From: JACCVG01 sp034664165
Lineage (GTDB): Bacteria > Actinomycetota > Thermoleophilia > Solirubrobacterales > Thermoleophilaceae
Direction: 5' to 3'
DNA: 64,000 nucleotides
NCBI GenBank assembly: GCA_034664165.1
Contig: JAXDIE010000023.1
Coordinates: 1 to 64,000 of the forward strand
The notes under the pieces were generated by a model, which was given only the letters and a program-made list of their open reading frames with translations, did no database searches and was not told the DNA's origin. A program made the translations under genes and the position numbers. The first letter of the stretch is position 1; each line of letters opens with the position of its first letter. Positions 25,797 through 34,954 of this stretch are shown here, one piece after another.

Positions 25797-27134
25797 TCAG
25801 GGCAGTGCCGGGACTTCTTGGAAGTTCTGCTTGGTCGACGGGTTGTCGATGCTGCCCGGCTCCGGGTAGGAGTTGTGCTCCTGCTTGGTGGTCAGCTTGG
25901 ACACCAGGCCAACATCAACCAGCGCGTTGTAGGCGTCGATGATCTCCTGCTTGCTCGACAGGAAGTCAGGGCCGGGCGGGGCGGCAACTGCGTGCACGCG
26001 GCCAAGCTGGCCCAGCGCGTCCTTGTAGTCGTTGATCGAGCCGGTGTTGGCGAAGAAGGCGCCGAACTCCTGGTCGTAATCCTTGAGGTAGGCCACGGCG
26101 GGGATCGCCTGGCGGAGAAGCGCGTCAAGTGAGCCGATGGCCGGGTCGAGGTCCTGGGTGAATGGCCGCAGGGCGGCGAACATCGGGTTGGCCTCGTTGA
26201 TGAAATGCGGAAGCTCGTCGAAGATCTGGTTGGCGTCGTGCGCCGCTGGCTTGAGATCCCGGATGGCCGGCGAGAGGTCGGTCGAAGCAACGCGAAGGTC
26301 ATGGATGACAGGCGTTGCGTTGTCGGAGAGGTTCCCGAGCTTGCCGAGCGTGGTCCTTGCCGTGCGCAAGGTCGGCGGCAACTCCTGGAAGGTGGAGGCC
26401 AGCTGATCGTTCTCGGCCGACGCCGCCTCCGCGGCGTTCTTGGCCTGGACCGCGAGGGTCCTGACCTGCGCGGTGCGATCCGCGAACGCCTGGAAGGTGC
26501 TGGCGGTGTCGTCGATTGCGTGGGCCAGCTGGTCACGCTGGCCGCGGAAGACCTGCATCAGGCGGCCGCCGTCCGCAACGGTCGGCTCCATCGCGGCGAA
26601 GAGCTGGTTGAGGTCCTCGCCGTGGCCGTTGAAGGCCGTGCCGAGGCTCTGGAGGTCCTGGGTCACGTGACGGCGGGTGGGCGCGTGGAAGGTCGAGAGG
26701 ATCTCCTCCAGCGCGGTGACCTCCTGGGCGTGGCTGGCCATGAGGGTGCCGTTGTCGGGCACGGCTCCCGCCTTGGGCGTGCCGGGGTCGAGATCGATGT
26801 AGGTCTCGCCGACCAGCGTCTTGATCCGGGGAGCCACGGTGGCGTCCTTGTAGATAGGCGCGACGCTGCCGTCCTCGAGCTCGAAGGTCACGAGCCCGGC
26901 CCCGCTGGGGGTCTGCCCGCGCCGGGTGACGCGGCCGACCTTGACGCCGCCGATGCGGACGTCGGAGTTCTCCACCAGGTTGAGCGGCTCGGGCAGGACC
27001 ACGCTGACGTGGTACGGCTCGCTGAGGCGGAAGCGACCGCCCGCCTGCGTGTAGAGGAAGGCGAAGATCGCCAGGCACACGGCCGAGAACAGAACGATCA
27101 CGCCCACCTTCATCTTTGCGTTCTCGGCCCTCAC
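25797..27134 (-). CDS. Mce family (MlaD-domain) protein, sixth of operon
   Basis: The protein has 445 aa from GTG 27134, overlapping the previous stop (GTGA). One N-terminal transmembrane helix (VGVIVLFSAVCLAIFAFLY) is followed by an MlaD domain at about residues 40-120 (VVLPEPLNLVENSDVRIGGVKVGRV, TLVGETYIDLDPG). A long helical region with repeated hydrophobic heptads then runs to about 400. As in other Mce proteins it should join a heterohexamer whose stacked MlaD rings and helical needle form a lipid tunnel across the envelope. A longer upstream open frame overlaps the preceding gene and was not used. Confidence 0.88.
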   Translation of the reverse strand: MRAENAKMKVGVIVLFSAVCLAIFAFLYTQAGGRFRLSEPYHVSVVLPEPLNLVENSDVRIGGVKVGRVTRRGQTPSGAGLVTFELEDGSVAPIYKDATVAPRIKTLVGETYIDLDPGTPKAGAVPDNGTLMASHAQEVTALEEILSTFHAPTRRHVTQDLQSLGTAFNGHGEDLNQLFAAMEPTVADGGRLMQVFRGQRDQLAHAIDDTASTFQAFADRTAQVRTLAVQAKNAAEAASAENDQLASTFQELPPTLRTARTTLGKLGNLSDNATPVIHDLRVASTDLSPAIRDLKPAAHDANQIFDELPHFINEANPMFAALRPFTQDLDPAIGSLDALLRQAIPAVAYLKDYDQEFGAFFANTGSINDYKDALGQLGRVHAVAAPPGPDFLSSKQEIIDAYNALVDVGLVSKLTTKQEHNSYPEPGSIDNPSTKQNFQEVPALP

Positions 27135-28396
27135 TTGCCGTCCTCCCCCTGTGCGTAGCACGGCGTCACGTGCTTGAGGCCCGGGTCCGCGATCGACTCG
27201 AAGCCCGTGCTCCCCTGTGTGAGCGCGCCGCGCGGGATGGCGCCGTACGCATCGCTGAACTTGAGCACCGAGAGCGTGTCCTGGAAGAACTTGCTGAGCG
27301 AGGTGTCGAGGCACGGCATGGCCGTCTGCGTGATCCCGTCGAAGCGCGGGGCCTGCGGACGCAGCTGGGTGAAGGCCGACTCGAGCGAGTCGGTCGTCGG
27401 CTTCAGCTCCTGGGAGAGCGGCTGGAGCTGGTTGAAGGCGGGCTGCAGGTCGCGGAGCGCCGGCGTGGCGTCATCCGAGAACTGCTTGAGGCCGTTCAGC
27501 CCGTTGTCAAGCTCGTGAGCGGCCGGCACCAGCTGGCGCAGGGCCGGATCCATCTCGTCCTCCGCCGCGCGGAGGCTCGTGAAGGAATCCCGCAGGGCGG
27601 TCATGGTCGGCGGGAACTGACGGACCGTCTCCGACAGCGGCGAGCTGGCCGAGGAAAGGGATGTCAGGGTCGAGTTGCCTGCCGTGATCAGCGTGTTCAG
27701 CTGGGCGTCGCGCTCCGCAAGCAGGTCGGCCACGTTGCCGAAGTTGGTGATCACGCGCTTGAGCTCGGTCTGACGATCCGCCATGACCGTTGTCACGTCC
27801 TGCGCCGCGTGGAGGAAGGGCGCGACCTCGGCGAAGGCCGCCTTGAGGTCTTGGCCGTTGCCCGCCAGCCCCGTCGCAAGCTCGTGCAGCAGCGTATTGA
27901 GGTGTGTACGCGTGTCCTCATCGAAGGTGTCGAGAACCCGGGAGATGTCGACCGGCGTCTCGGTCTGCTTCGAGGAGATGACCTGGGACGAGCCGGACGG
28001 GATGGCGCCGGCAGCGGGCGTGCCGCGATCGACCACAGTCACATACATGTCCTGCAGAGGGGTCTGGGGCCGGATGCGCAGCTGGGCATCCTTGTAGAGC
28101 GGGCCGTACCGGGGCACGAGCGAAAGGGTCGCGACGCCCTCGCCGTCGACCGTCCGAAGCGCCTGGACGAAGCCGACCTTGACGCCGGCTATGCGAACCG
28201 GGTGCTGCCCTGCGAAGACGCCCTTGACGGAGTCGAATGCAACGTTGACGGTGTAGCGCTTCTCGAAGGGCTTCAGGAACGTCAGGTTGTTGAAGATCAG
28301 GACCAGGGTGATGATGGCCGCCATCAGAGCGAACACCAGCCACAGGAAGGGATTGCGCGCGCGCTCGACTTCCAGCTTCAGACGGGCGGTGTTCAC
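27131..28396 (-). CDS. Mce family (MlaD-domain) protein, fifth of operon
   Basis: The protein has 421 aa from ATG 28396. A transmembrane helix at about residues 17-36 (FLWLVFALMAAIITLVLIF) precedes an MlaD domain (VNVAFDSVKGVFAGQHPVRIAGVKVGFVQ) and a long helical domain (about 145-360). The C-terminal tail contains two cysteines (AMPCLDTS and VTPCYAQ) that may form a disulfide. Start and stop overlap the neighbouring Mce genes by 4 bases each. It is one of six non-identical subunits expected in the Mce hexamer. Confidence 0.87.
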   Translation of the reverse strand: MNTARLKLEVERARNPFLWLVFALMAAIITLVLIFNNLTFLKPFEKRYTVNVAFDSVKGVFAGQHPVRIAGVKVGFVQALRTVDGEGVATLSLVPRYGPLYKDAQLRIRPQTPLQDMYVTVVDRGTPAAGAIPSGSSQVISSKQTETPVDISRVLDTFDEDTRTHLNTLLHELATGLAGNGQDLKAAFAEVAPFLHAAQDVTTVMADRQTELKRVITNFGNVADLLAERDAQLNTLITAGNSTLTSLSSASSPLSETVRQFPPTMTALRDSFTSLRAAEDEMDPALRQLVPAAHELDNGLNGLKQFSDDATPALRDLQPAFNQLQPLSQELKPTTDSLESAFTQLRPQAPRFDGITQTAMPCLDTSLSKFFQDTLSVLKFSDAYGAIPRGALTQGSTGFESIADPGLKHVTPCYAQGEDGK

Positions 28397-29787
28397 TTGT
28401 CATCAACTCCGATCGAAGCGCCTGCGGAGCTGGTTCCGGCCTGGGCCGTGGATGGGGCACCGAGCGTCTGGTTGAACACACTGAAGAGGCGGTCGCACTT
28501 GATCTTGTCGTCCGCGGTCGGGTCCACCAGGAAGGTGTTGCAGGGCGAGCCGCCGCCGACGAGGTCCTCGCCGAGGCCGAGGGTGAAGTTGGCGGAGTGC
28601 GCGACTTCGTTGAAGTGCGCGCCCAGCGAGCCGACCGCGGAGAAGAACGGTCCGATGGCCTCGTAGTCCTTGAGGCCTGTGTCGGCGTCGTACTGCTGGA
28701 GGTGGGGCAGGATGCTCTCGTTGGTGCGGTCCACTGTGGGCTGCAGGCGGTTCATGAGCGGCGTGCCATCGTCGGCCGCAGCCGCCAGCTGGCGCACGGC
28801 CGGGTCGAGGTCGTCGAAGGTCTTGTCCGCGCGCTCGAGCATCGGGTCGAGCTCGTTGAAGGTGTTCTGTGCCTCCCTGGAGGCCTCGTCGAGCCTGCGC
28901 GCACCCGGACGGAGGTCGCGGGCCAGCGGATCGAGGTCGTCGAGCGTGCCGCGCAGCCGCGTCATGGTGACCTGGACCGAGTCCATGGTCTCGGGGCCAT
29001 CCTGCACGGCCTGCGAGAGGGCCGCGCCCTGGGATCCGACTGCCTGGAACGTGGTCGCGCCGTTGTCGAGAAGCCCTGCGAGGTCTGTCTCGTTGCGGCC
29101 GAGTGCACGCATGGCCGAGCCGGTCTTCGTCACGAGCCTGCCGAGGTCACCCTGACTCTGGCCCTGAAGGGCGTCGAGGCCCGGAGCGATCTCCTGGGAG
29201 GCGGGGCCGAGCGCGTCGAAGGTCTGATGGGCGGCGCGTCCGGCGAAGGCGGTGCCGGCCTCCTTGATGAAGCCACGCATACCCGCGCGCCCGTACTCGT
29301 CGAGGGGCTGCAGTGCCTGGTCGACGTCGGTCGCGTAGCGCGTGCGGGTCTCGGGAATGATCTTGCCATCGGCCAGTGCGGGCGCGCTGGCAGATCCGGG
29401 CATGAGGTCCATCTCGAAGAAGAAGCCGAGCAGCGTCCGTCCGTAGACCGTGGCACGCGCGTCGTCCTTCATCTGGATCGTCGGGTCGGTGATCCGGAAG
29501 CTCACGAGAGCGCCATCACCGTCCGGCTGGCGCTCGACCTTCTCGACGCGCCCGACCTCGACACCGCCGACGCGCACCTGCGTGGTGCCCGGGCGCAGGT
29601 AGTCCGCGCGGCTGAATGCAGCGGTGTAGACCTTGCCGCCCTTCGGGATGAACGGGATCGATGCAGAGAACATCGCGTAGAGCACGAGGGCCAGGATCCC
29701 GAGCGAGATCGCCCCATTACGGACCCGGTTGGGCCGGTGCTGCCCGGGGACGAGCTCGAAGCGCTTGAAGAAGCCACCGTCAGCCAT
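28393..29787 (-). CDS. Mce family (MlaD-domain) protein, fourth of operon
   Basis: The protein has 464 aa from ATG 29787. It has a cytoplasmic lead of about 25 residues, a helix near 26-45 (GAISLGILALVLYAMFSAS), an MlaD domain (AFSRADYLRPGTTQVRVGGVEVGRVEKV, LLGFFFEMDLMPGSA), then heptad-rich helices to about 400 with repeated LDP/LRP breaks. Cysteines near the C-terminus (GSPCNTF, KCDRLF) are typical of actinobacterial Mce tails. Its ATG overlaps the preceding stop by one base (TGATG). Confidence 0.87.
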   Translation of the reverse strand: MADGGFFKRFELVPGQHRPNRVRNGAISLGILALVLYAMFSASIPFIPKGGKVYTAAFSRADYLRPGTTQVRVGGVEVGRVEKVERQPDGDGALVSFRITDPTIQMKDDARATVYGRTLLGFFFEMDLMPGSASAPALADGKIIPETRTRYATDVDQALQPLDEYGRAGMRGFIKEAGTAFAGRAAHQTFDALGPASQEIAPGLDALQGQSQGDLGRLVTKTGSAMRALGRNETDLAGLLDNGATTFQAVGSQGAALSQAVQDGPETMDSVQVTMTRLRGTLDDLDPLARDLRPGARRLDEASREAQNTFNELDPMLERADKTFDDLDPAVRQLAAAADDGTPLMNRLQPTVDRTNESILPHLQQYDADTGLKDYEAIGPFFSAVGSLGAHFNEVAHSANFTLGLGEDLVGGGSPCNTFLVDPTADDKIKCDRLFSVFNQTLGAPSTAQAGTSSAGASIGVDDK

Positions 29788-31076
29788 CAGCGGATCGGCT
29801 CCTTTCCGACCTGGCAGGGCTTGGGGTAGGCGTTCGAGAAGGTCGGGGTGACGCCCTTCTTGCCGCCGCCGATGGTCTCCTCGGAGGCGATGACCTCGAA
29901 GCGGATCATCTGCATCGAGCCGTCGGTGAAGCCGAGCATGCTCTCCCAGTTGTTGAACATGCGGTCGTAGTCGCAGCCGCGAGGCGCGAGGACGTTGAGG
30001 ATCGGCAGCGTGTTCTTGAGGCCGTCCTCGATGTTCGGCAGCACGGGGTTCACCGTGTCCAGGAGGCCCAGCGTCGGGTTGACGGCGTCGCCGACCAGGT
30101 CCAGGGTCCTGTTGAGGTTGCGCAGGCTGGGCTGGGAATCGTCGAGGAGCTTCGAGGTCTCATTGAGCGCGCCGGGCGCGGCCTGGAGCATGGGCCGGGA
30201 GTTGCGTGCAAGCAGGCCGGTCTCGGTCACCAGCGGATCGGTGCGCGCCAGCTCGACACGGGCTGTCTGCAGCGTCGGCGGGGCCTCCTCGAGGGTGTCC
30301 TGGACGCCCTGCTCCTGCTCCTTGAAGGGCTTGAGCGCGTCGGCTTCCGGCGCGAAGCCCTGGCCGATGTCGTCCCGCACCGGGTCTGCCGCGTTGGCGG
30401 CTCCCTGCGAGGAGCTGATGAAGCGCGCGAGGGCGCCATCGAGCGCATTGACCGAGCCGACTACCTGGTCGGTGTCCTGCAGGAACTCCGGCGCCGCGGC
30501 CAGCGTCTTGTTGCCGTCGAAGCCGCGATCGGCAAACCCTTCGCCGAACTCCTTCAGGAAGATCTGGGTCTGGGCGCGGGTCTTCTTGTCCAGCGACGAG
30601 AGCGCGCCGTCGATTGTCACCGTGGCCTTGGTCTGACTGGCAGGGATGGTCGCGCCCTGGGGCAGCCGGGTTCCCTCCGTGCCCTTGGTGAGCTCGATGT
30701 AGCGGACGCCGATCGGGCTTCGCGGGCGGATGCGCAGCGTGGTGTCCGAGAGCAGCGGGCCCTGGTCGGCTGCCAGCTGAAGCTCGACCACTGCGTTGCC
30801 ATCGTGCACCGAGGTGTCGGAGACCTGGCCGATGAGCTCCGCGCCCGACCGCACCTGGTAGGTGTCGGTGATGTTGTCGGCCTCTTCGAACTCCGCGTTT
30901 ATGTAGTAGTAGGAGCGGCCCGGGATGCTGTTGGCCGCGTTGAAGCCGACGTAGAGCAGGAGCAGCGCGAAGAAGATGCCGAAGGCGCCCGTGATGAGCA
31001 GGAACGGGCGGCTCTGCGGCTTACCGACCTCGCGGCCGGCGCCGGGAAGGCGCGATCTGAGCGAGGTTATGTTCAT
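29787..31076 (-). CDS. Mce family (MlaD-domain) protein, third of operon
   Basis: The protein has 429 aa from ATG 31076. A transmembrane helix at about residues 25-44 (FLLITGAFGIFFALLLLYVG) precedes an MlaD domain in which the usual V(R/K)xxGVxVGxV core is altered to YQVRSGAELIGQVSDT. A PIGVRYIELTKG segment and a helical domain follow. The tail has PRGCDYDRMFNNWESMLGF, a motif seen in Mce tails elsewhere. It overlaps its neighbours by 1 and 4 bases. The altered core suggests a subunit with a distinct pore loop. Confidence 0.86.
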   Translation of the reverse strand: MNITSLRSRLPGAGREVGKPQSRPFLLITGAFGIFFALLLLYVGFNAANSIPGRSYYYINAEFEEADNITDTYQVRSGAELIGQVSDTSVHDGNAVVELQLAADQGPLLSDTTLRIRPRSPIGVRYIELTKGTEGTRLPQGATIPASQTKATVTIDGALSSLDKKTRAQTQIFLKEFGEGFADRGFDGNKTLAAAPEFLQDTDQVVGSVNALDGALARFISSSQGAANAADPVRDDIGQGFAPEADALKPFKEQEQGVQDTLEEAPPTLQTARVELARTDPLVTETGLLARNSRPMLQAAPGALNETSKLLDDSQPSLRNLNRTLDLVGDAVNPTLGLLDTVNPVLPNIEDGLKNTLPILNVLAPRGCDYDRMFNNWESMLGFTDGSMQMIRFEVIASEETIGGGKKGVTPTFSNAYPKPCQVGKEPIR

Positions 31077-32716
31077 GGCGCGAACAGGTAGTCGAGGAGC
31101 CGGAGGGCATCGTTGTGCTGGTTCGAGGAGGAGCCTGAGCTCTGGCCTCCGCCGAGGAGCTTGTCGACCGCACCCTTGAGCCGTGCCTGCGGGGCGTCGA
31201 GCAGCTCCTTGAGCTTGTCGGTGCCGAGCTTGGCCAAGCCCTTGACGTCATCCACGGTCTTGCCGAGGCGGTCCTTGACCTCGCCGAGCAGCTTGTCCTT
31301 CAGGTCGTTGACCTTCTTGACGGTGTCGTCGACCAGGCCCTTGGTCTTGTCGACGACGTCCTTGACCTTGTCGCCGACGGCCTTGACGGCGTCGCCGTCG
31401 GCCGTGTCGAAGCTCTTGTCGGGGCCGTCATAGGCGTTGACGCTCTTCGAGGCGGTTGAGGGCTTCTTGTTGGCCGGCTTGGCGGAGGCCGTCTTCGCCC
31501 CGTGATCGAGGCTGACGTCGCCCGGCGAGAGGTAGCGCTCCAGCGCGTGGCTGAAGGTGTTCTTGCTGACGTACGCGCGGATGCCGAAGAGATGGCTCAG
31601 GCCGTCGGAGGTACCGATGGCTCCGGCCCAGTTGTTCATCACGCCCATGAGCTTGGCGAATGAGCCCGAGCCCTGGCTGCCGTTGCCGTCCATCTGGTCG
31701 ATGATCGGATCGGCGATGTCGACGAAGTGGCGCAGACGGTTCAGCGTCGGGCGGAGGCGCTCGACGACCGGGGTGCCCTCGCGGCCCAGCCGCACCAGAT
31801 CGGGTGAAATCGCGCTGGCGGTGCGCAGGGTGTTCTGCGCGGCGTCCGCGAAGTCGGGCAGCTGCTCCAGCGTGTCATGAAGCGGATCCGCCGTCCTGCG
31901 GAGGTCGGCCGCGGCCGGCTTGAGCTGGTTGGAGGTTGTGGTGAGCTTGCCGAGCGTGGTCTGGAGCTGGGTGAGGGCGGTTGGCGCCTCGCGGAAGGTG
32001 TTGCCGAGCTCCTCGCGGCGGCTTGCTGTGACCCGGAGGGCGTCGGCCGCGCTGTCGACAAGGTTGCCGAGGTCTCCCCGGTTACCCGAGATCGATGCCA
32101 CGACGCGGTCACCCTGATCGATGAGCATCTTCATCTTGTCCGTCTCCGAGCGGGCCTCGTTGGTCAGGTCCGCGATCTGGTCGATGGCCGGGGGAAGCTC
32201 CTCGAGCAGGCCGTTGAAATCCGAGCCGCGCCCGGCGAGCATGATGCCCGCCTCGTTGACGAGGATCCTCAGGCGCGCGCGGACGTCGGGGGCCAGGATG
32301 TTCAAGGCATCGTCGATCTCGACCGGGGTCGAGGTGCGCGCCAGCGGGATAGACGTGCCCGAGGGCAGCGGCTTGCTGAGGTCGCCTACCTCGAGGTCCA
32401 TGTACTTCTCGCCGAGGAGGTTCACCGGGCGTGCGGCGGCGGTGGCGCCCTCGCCGATGTTGCCGCTGCCCGGGTCAAGCAGCATGGTGACCAGAGCGGT
32501 GTCGTCCTTGCTCAGCTCGAGGTGGGTGATGATGCCCGCGTCAACGCCGCCGATCTTGACGTTCGAGTTCGGCACCAGGCCGGACGCGTCGGTGAGCTCG
32601 GCCTTGACCACGTAGGTGCCGTTCGGCGTCTCGAACACCGCGTGCTTGAAGATGAGCACGACGGGGATCAGCAGCACGATGGCGATGATCGGCGCGAGTA
32701 TGCCCTTCGTGTTCAC
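31073..32716 (-). CDS. Mce family protein with extended Lys/Asp-rich C-terminal helix, second of operon
   Basis: The protein has 547 aa from ATG 32716, about 100 residues longer than its five sisters. The N-terminal helix (LAPIIAIVLLIPVVLIF) and MlaD domain (GLVPNSNVKIGGVDAGIITHLEL, NLLGEKYMDLEVGDL) are standard. After the helical needle region, residues from about 405 on form an alanine/lysine-rich linker. A long heptad pattern follows (VKAVGDKVKDVVDKTKGLVD, then VNDLKDKLLGEVKDRLGKTV), likely a coiled coil, and then a Gly/Ser-rich stretch. The extension resembles the tails that in some Mce proteins reach the cell wall or accessory partners; this is inference. Confidence 0.87.
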   Translation of the reverse strand: MNTKGILAPIIAIVLLIPVVLIFKHAVFETPNGTYVVKAELTDASGLVPNSNVKIGGVDAGIITHLELSKDDTALVTMLLDPGSGNIGEGATAAARPVNLLGEKYMDLEVGDLSKPLPSGTSIPLARTSTPVEIDDALNILAPDVRARLRILVNEAGIMLAGRGSDFNGLLEELPPAIDQIADLTNEARSETDKMKMLIDQGDRVVASISGNRGDLGNLVDSAADALRVTASRREELGNTFREAPTALTQLQTTLGKLTTTSNQLKPAAADLRRTADPLHDTLEQLPDFADAAQNTLRTASAISPDLVRLGREGTPVVERLRPTLNRLRHFVDIADPIIDQMDGNGSQGSGSFAKLMGVMNNWAGAIGTSDGLSHLFGIRAYVSKNTFSHALERYLSPGDVSLDHGAKTASAKPANKKPSTASKSVNAYDGPDKSFDTADGDAVKAVGDKVKDVVDKTKGLVDDTVKKVNDLKDKLLGEVKDRLGKTVDDVKGLAKLGTDKLKELLDAPQARLKGAVDKLLGGGQSSGSSSNQHNDALRLLDYLFAP

Positions 32717-34071
32717 TTGGCCGCGTCCCTTGCGTCCTCGGGGTCCTTGGACGGGTCAAGCGAGTCCGGCGTGTAGCCGCACTTCTCGATGAACTGCGGG
32801 TTGCCGGCGTCGACACCGGGTACGCGCGGGTAGGCGTAGTGGTCACCCGACAGGTCAGTGAAGGCCTTGGTCGTGAAGCCCGGCGGGTAGAGGTTGTTCA
32901 TGATCGCGCCGGAGCTGCCTCGGACGCGGGCGTAGTGGGAGACGCTGTCGTAGTTCTGGGAGAAGCTGGCCCAGTTGGACAGGAAGCCGGCGAACTCGGG
33001 GGCGTAGGGGCGGAAGCAGCCGATCATCGGTGCCAGGTTCTTGAAGAGCGGGTCGATGTCCCTCGAGAACGGGGCGCCGCGACGCAGCATGGCGGTGATG
33101 TCCGGAGCCGAGTTGGTGATGGTCCGGACTGTGGACAGCGCGTTGGGCGCGGTGTGGCGGAGCTGCGAGAGCGCCGGGCGCATCTGGGCGGCCAGCGGGC
33201 GCAGCTGCTGCGCGCCGGGCTTGAGGTCGTTCATGAGGCCGTTCAGCTCATTGATGCTGCTGTCGAAGCGGCTGAGTGTGGTGCGGCTCTGGCGGAGGGT
33301 CTCCGGGAACTCCGCGATGTCGGTCCGGAGGTCGGCCGAGTTGCTGCCGAAGGCGTCAAACGTCTGGGCCGCGCCGGCAACGACGTTGCGGATCGCGTCG
33401 CTGTTGTTGGCCAGGATGCTGGCTGTGTTGGAGGTGTCGCTGACCAGGCGCTGCAGCGAGTACTCGTCCTGGGCCAGCTCGTGGAAGACGCCACCGGCTG
33501 CCTCGAAGGCCTCCGGGGATTCCTCGAGGCCGGATGCGAGCCCCTTCTCGTGGCCCACCACTGTGCCGCCGGTGTTGGCGAGCATCGTCTGGAAGCTCTC
33601 GCGCGTATCGGCGTTGAAGGTGTTGAAGAGGTCGTCGAACTCGACGGCCGAGACGGTGTTGTCGGTCGGGATGATCCCGCCGTCGGCGATCGCCGGTGCG
33701 CTGTCCGGGCCCGGATCCAGCTCGATGAAGCGGGTGCCGTTGCCGACCGTGGTTCCCCAGCGGGCCACCGCGCGGGTGCCCTGGTGGAGCGGCCAGACGC
33801 GCTCGTCGCTGATGCCGATCTCCACGACGGAGACGCCGTCGACGTAGCTGATCTTGCCGACCTTGCCGGCGTCGATCCCGTCAACGCGTACGTCGAGGCC
33901 AGGGAAGAGCTGGACGGCCGAGGTGAAGCCGGCCTTGATCGTGTGCGCCTGGGTGCGCGTGCCGATGACCCACCAGACGAAGAGCACGGCCGCGATCGCG
34001 ATGATCACAAGCCATGGCCTGGATATCAGCCAGTTCCCCGCCCCCTTGCTGCGCCCCCCTACTGCCCCCAC
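32713..34071 (-). CDS. Mce family (MlaD-domain) protein, first of operon
   Basis: The protein has 452 aa from ATG 34071. A helix at about residues 18-37 (RPWLVIIAIAAVLFVWWVIG) precedes an MlaD domain (AGFTSAVQLFPGLDVRVDGIDAGKVGKI, GNGTRFIELDPGPDS) and a helical domain to about 360. The tail contains APMIGCFRPYAPEFAGFLSNW and an ending with KCGYTPD. The GCxPYxP(E/D) motif is recurrent in Mce tails. It lies 9 bases after the second YrbE gene and overlaps the next Mce gene by 4 bases. Confidence 0.87.
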   Translation of the reverse strand: MGAVGGRSKGAGNWLISRPWLVIIAIAAVLFVWWVIGTRTQAHTIKAGFTSAVQLFPGLDVRVDGIDAGKVGKISYVDGVSVVEIGISDERVWPLHQGTRAVARWGTTVGNGTRFIELDPGPDSAPAIADGGIIPTDNTVSAVEFDDLFNTFNADTRESFQTMLANTGGTVVGHEKGLASGLEESPEAFEAAGGVFHELAQDEYSLQRLVSDTSNTASILANNSDAIRNVVAGAAQTFDAFGSNSADLRTDIAEFPETLRQSRTTLSRFDSSINELNGLMNDLKPGAQQLRPLAAQMRPALSQLRHTAPNALSTVRTITNSAPDITAMLRRGAPFSRDIDPLFKNLAPMIGCFRPYAPEFAGFLSNWASFSQNYDSVSHYARVRGSSGAIMNNLYPPGFTTKAFTDLSGDHYAYPRVPGVDAGNPQFIEKCGYTPDSLDPSKDPEDARDAAK

Positions 34072-34080
34072 TGCCCGGCC

Positions 34081-34953
34081 TTAGCCTCCGACCGCCGTCC
34101 TGGGATTCGCGCCCCAGAACACCATGGTCAACGCTGCGCCGATGACACAGACGATGATGAGGTTGAGGATCATCGACCTGGCTGTGGCCGTGCCCACACC
34201 GACGGGACCGCCCGACGCGTTGTAGCCGTAGTACATGGCCACGAGCACTATCAATGTGCCAAGGGTCATGCCCTTGATCAGCGAGTAGAGGATGTCGACC
34301 GGCTGGGTGAAGCCCCAGTGGATGGTCTCCCAACCCGCCTGCGAGACCTCGCCGATCGTCACGATCAGAATGAAGAAGTTGGCCAGGTAGTGGAAGCCCA
34401 TGCCGACCAGGAAGATCAGCGGGAACGCGACCCAGCAGGCCACGAGGCGGGTTGCCACGACGTAGCGCATCGGGCTCAGGCCCATCGTGTCCATGGCGTC
34501 GAGCTCGTCGTTGATCCGCATCGAGCCGATCTCGGCGACCAGTCCGCAGCCGACCTTGGCGGCGAGGATGCAGCCCCACATGAACGGGATGCACTCGCGC
34601 GCGGCGCAGTACGCAGTGAACACGCCCGAGTAGACGGTGGCGCCGTACCCGCGGAGCACGTAGTTGGCCTCGAGGCCGCACTCCATGCCCATGACGAACT
34701 CCATGAACCAGATCACCGCGGCCGAGCCGACGATGAGGATGCCGATCTGGCGGAGGATCTCCGCCGAGTAGCGCCAGACACCGCGGACCTCGACCAGCGT
34801 TCGGCCGACGAACGCGCCCATGTCGCCCGCCGTCTCGAAGGTCGAGCGGATGGGTGCCGTGAGACCCGCCGTGAGGCGGCTTCCGGATGTGGGAGGAGTC
34901 GCGCCTGCGCCCGCGAGTGCCGGCCGAGCGCGTCCTTGCGTTACCTCTGCCAT
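34081..34953 (-). CDS. YrbE/MlaE-type permease, second of operon
   Basis: The protein has 290 aa from ATG 34953. A longer frame upstream overlaps the first YrbE gene and was rejected. It has six predicted transmembrane segments and the MlaE signature loop NDELDAMDTMGLSPMRYVVATRLVA, the coupling segment that contacts the ATPase. ILAAKVGCGLVAEIGSMRI precedes it. Two YrbE proteins normally form the permease core on which the Mce hexamer sits. A one-base gap separates it from the first YrbE gene. Confidence 0.88.
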   Translation of the reverse strand: MAEVTQGRARPALAGAGATPPTSGSRLTAGLTAPIRSTFETAGDMGAFVGRTLVEVRGVWRYSAEILRQIGILIVGSAAVIWFMEFVMGMECGLEANYVLRGYGATVYSGVFTAYCAARECIPFMWGCILAAKVGCGLVAEIGSMRINDELDAMDTMGLSPMRYVVATRLVACWVAFPLIFLVGMGFHYLANFFILIVTIGEVSQAGWETIHWGFTQPVDILYSLIKGMTLGTLIVLVAMYYGYNASGGPVGVGTATARSMILNLIIVCVIGAALTMVFWGANPRTAVGG

Positions 34954-34954
34954 G

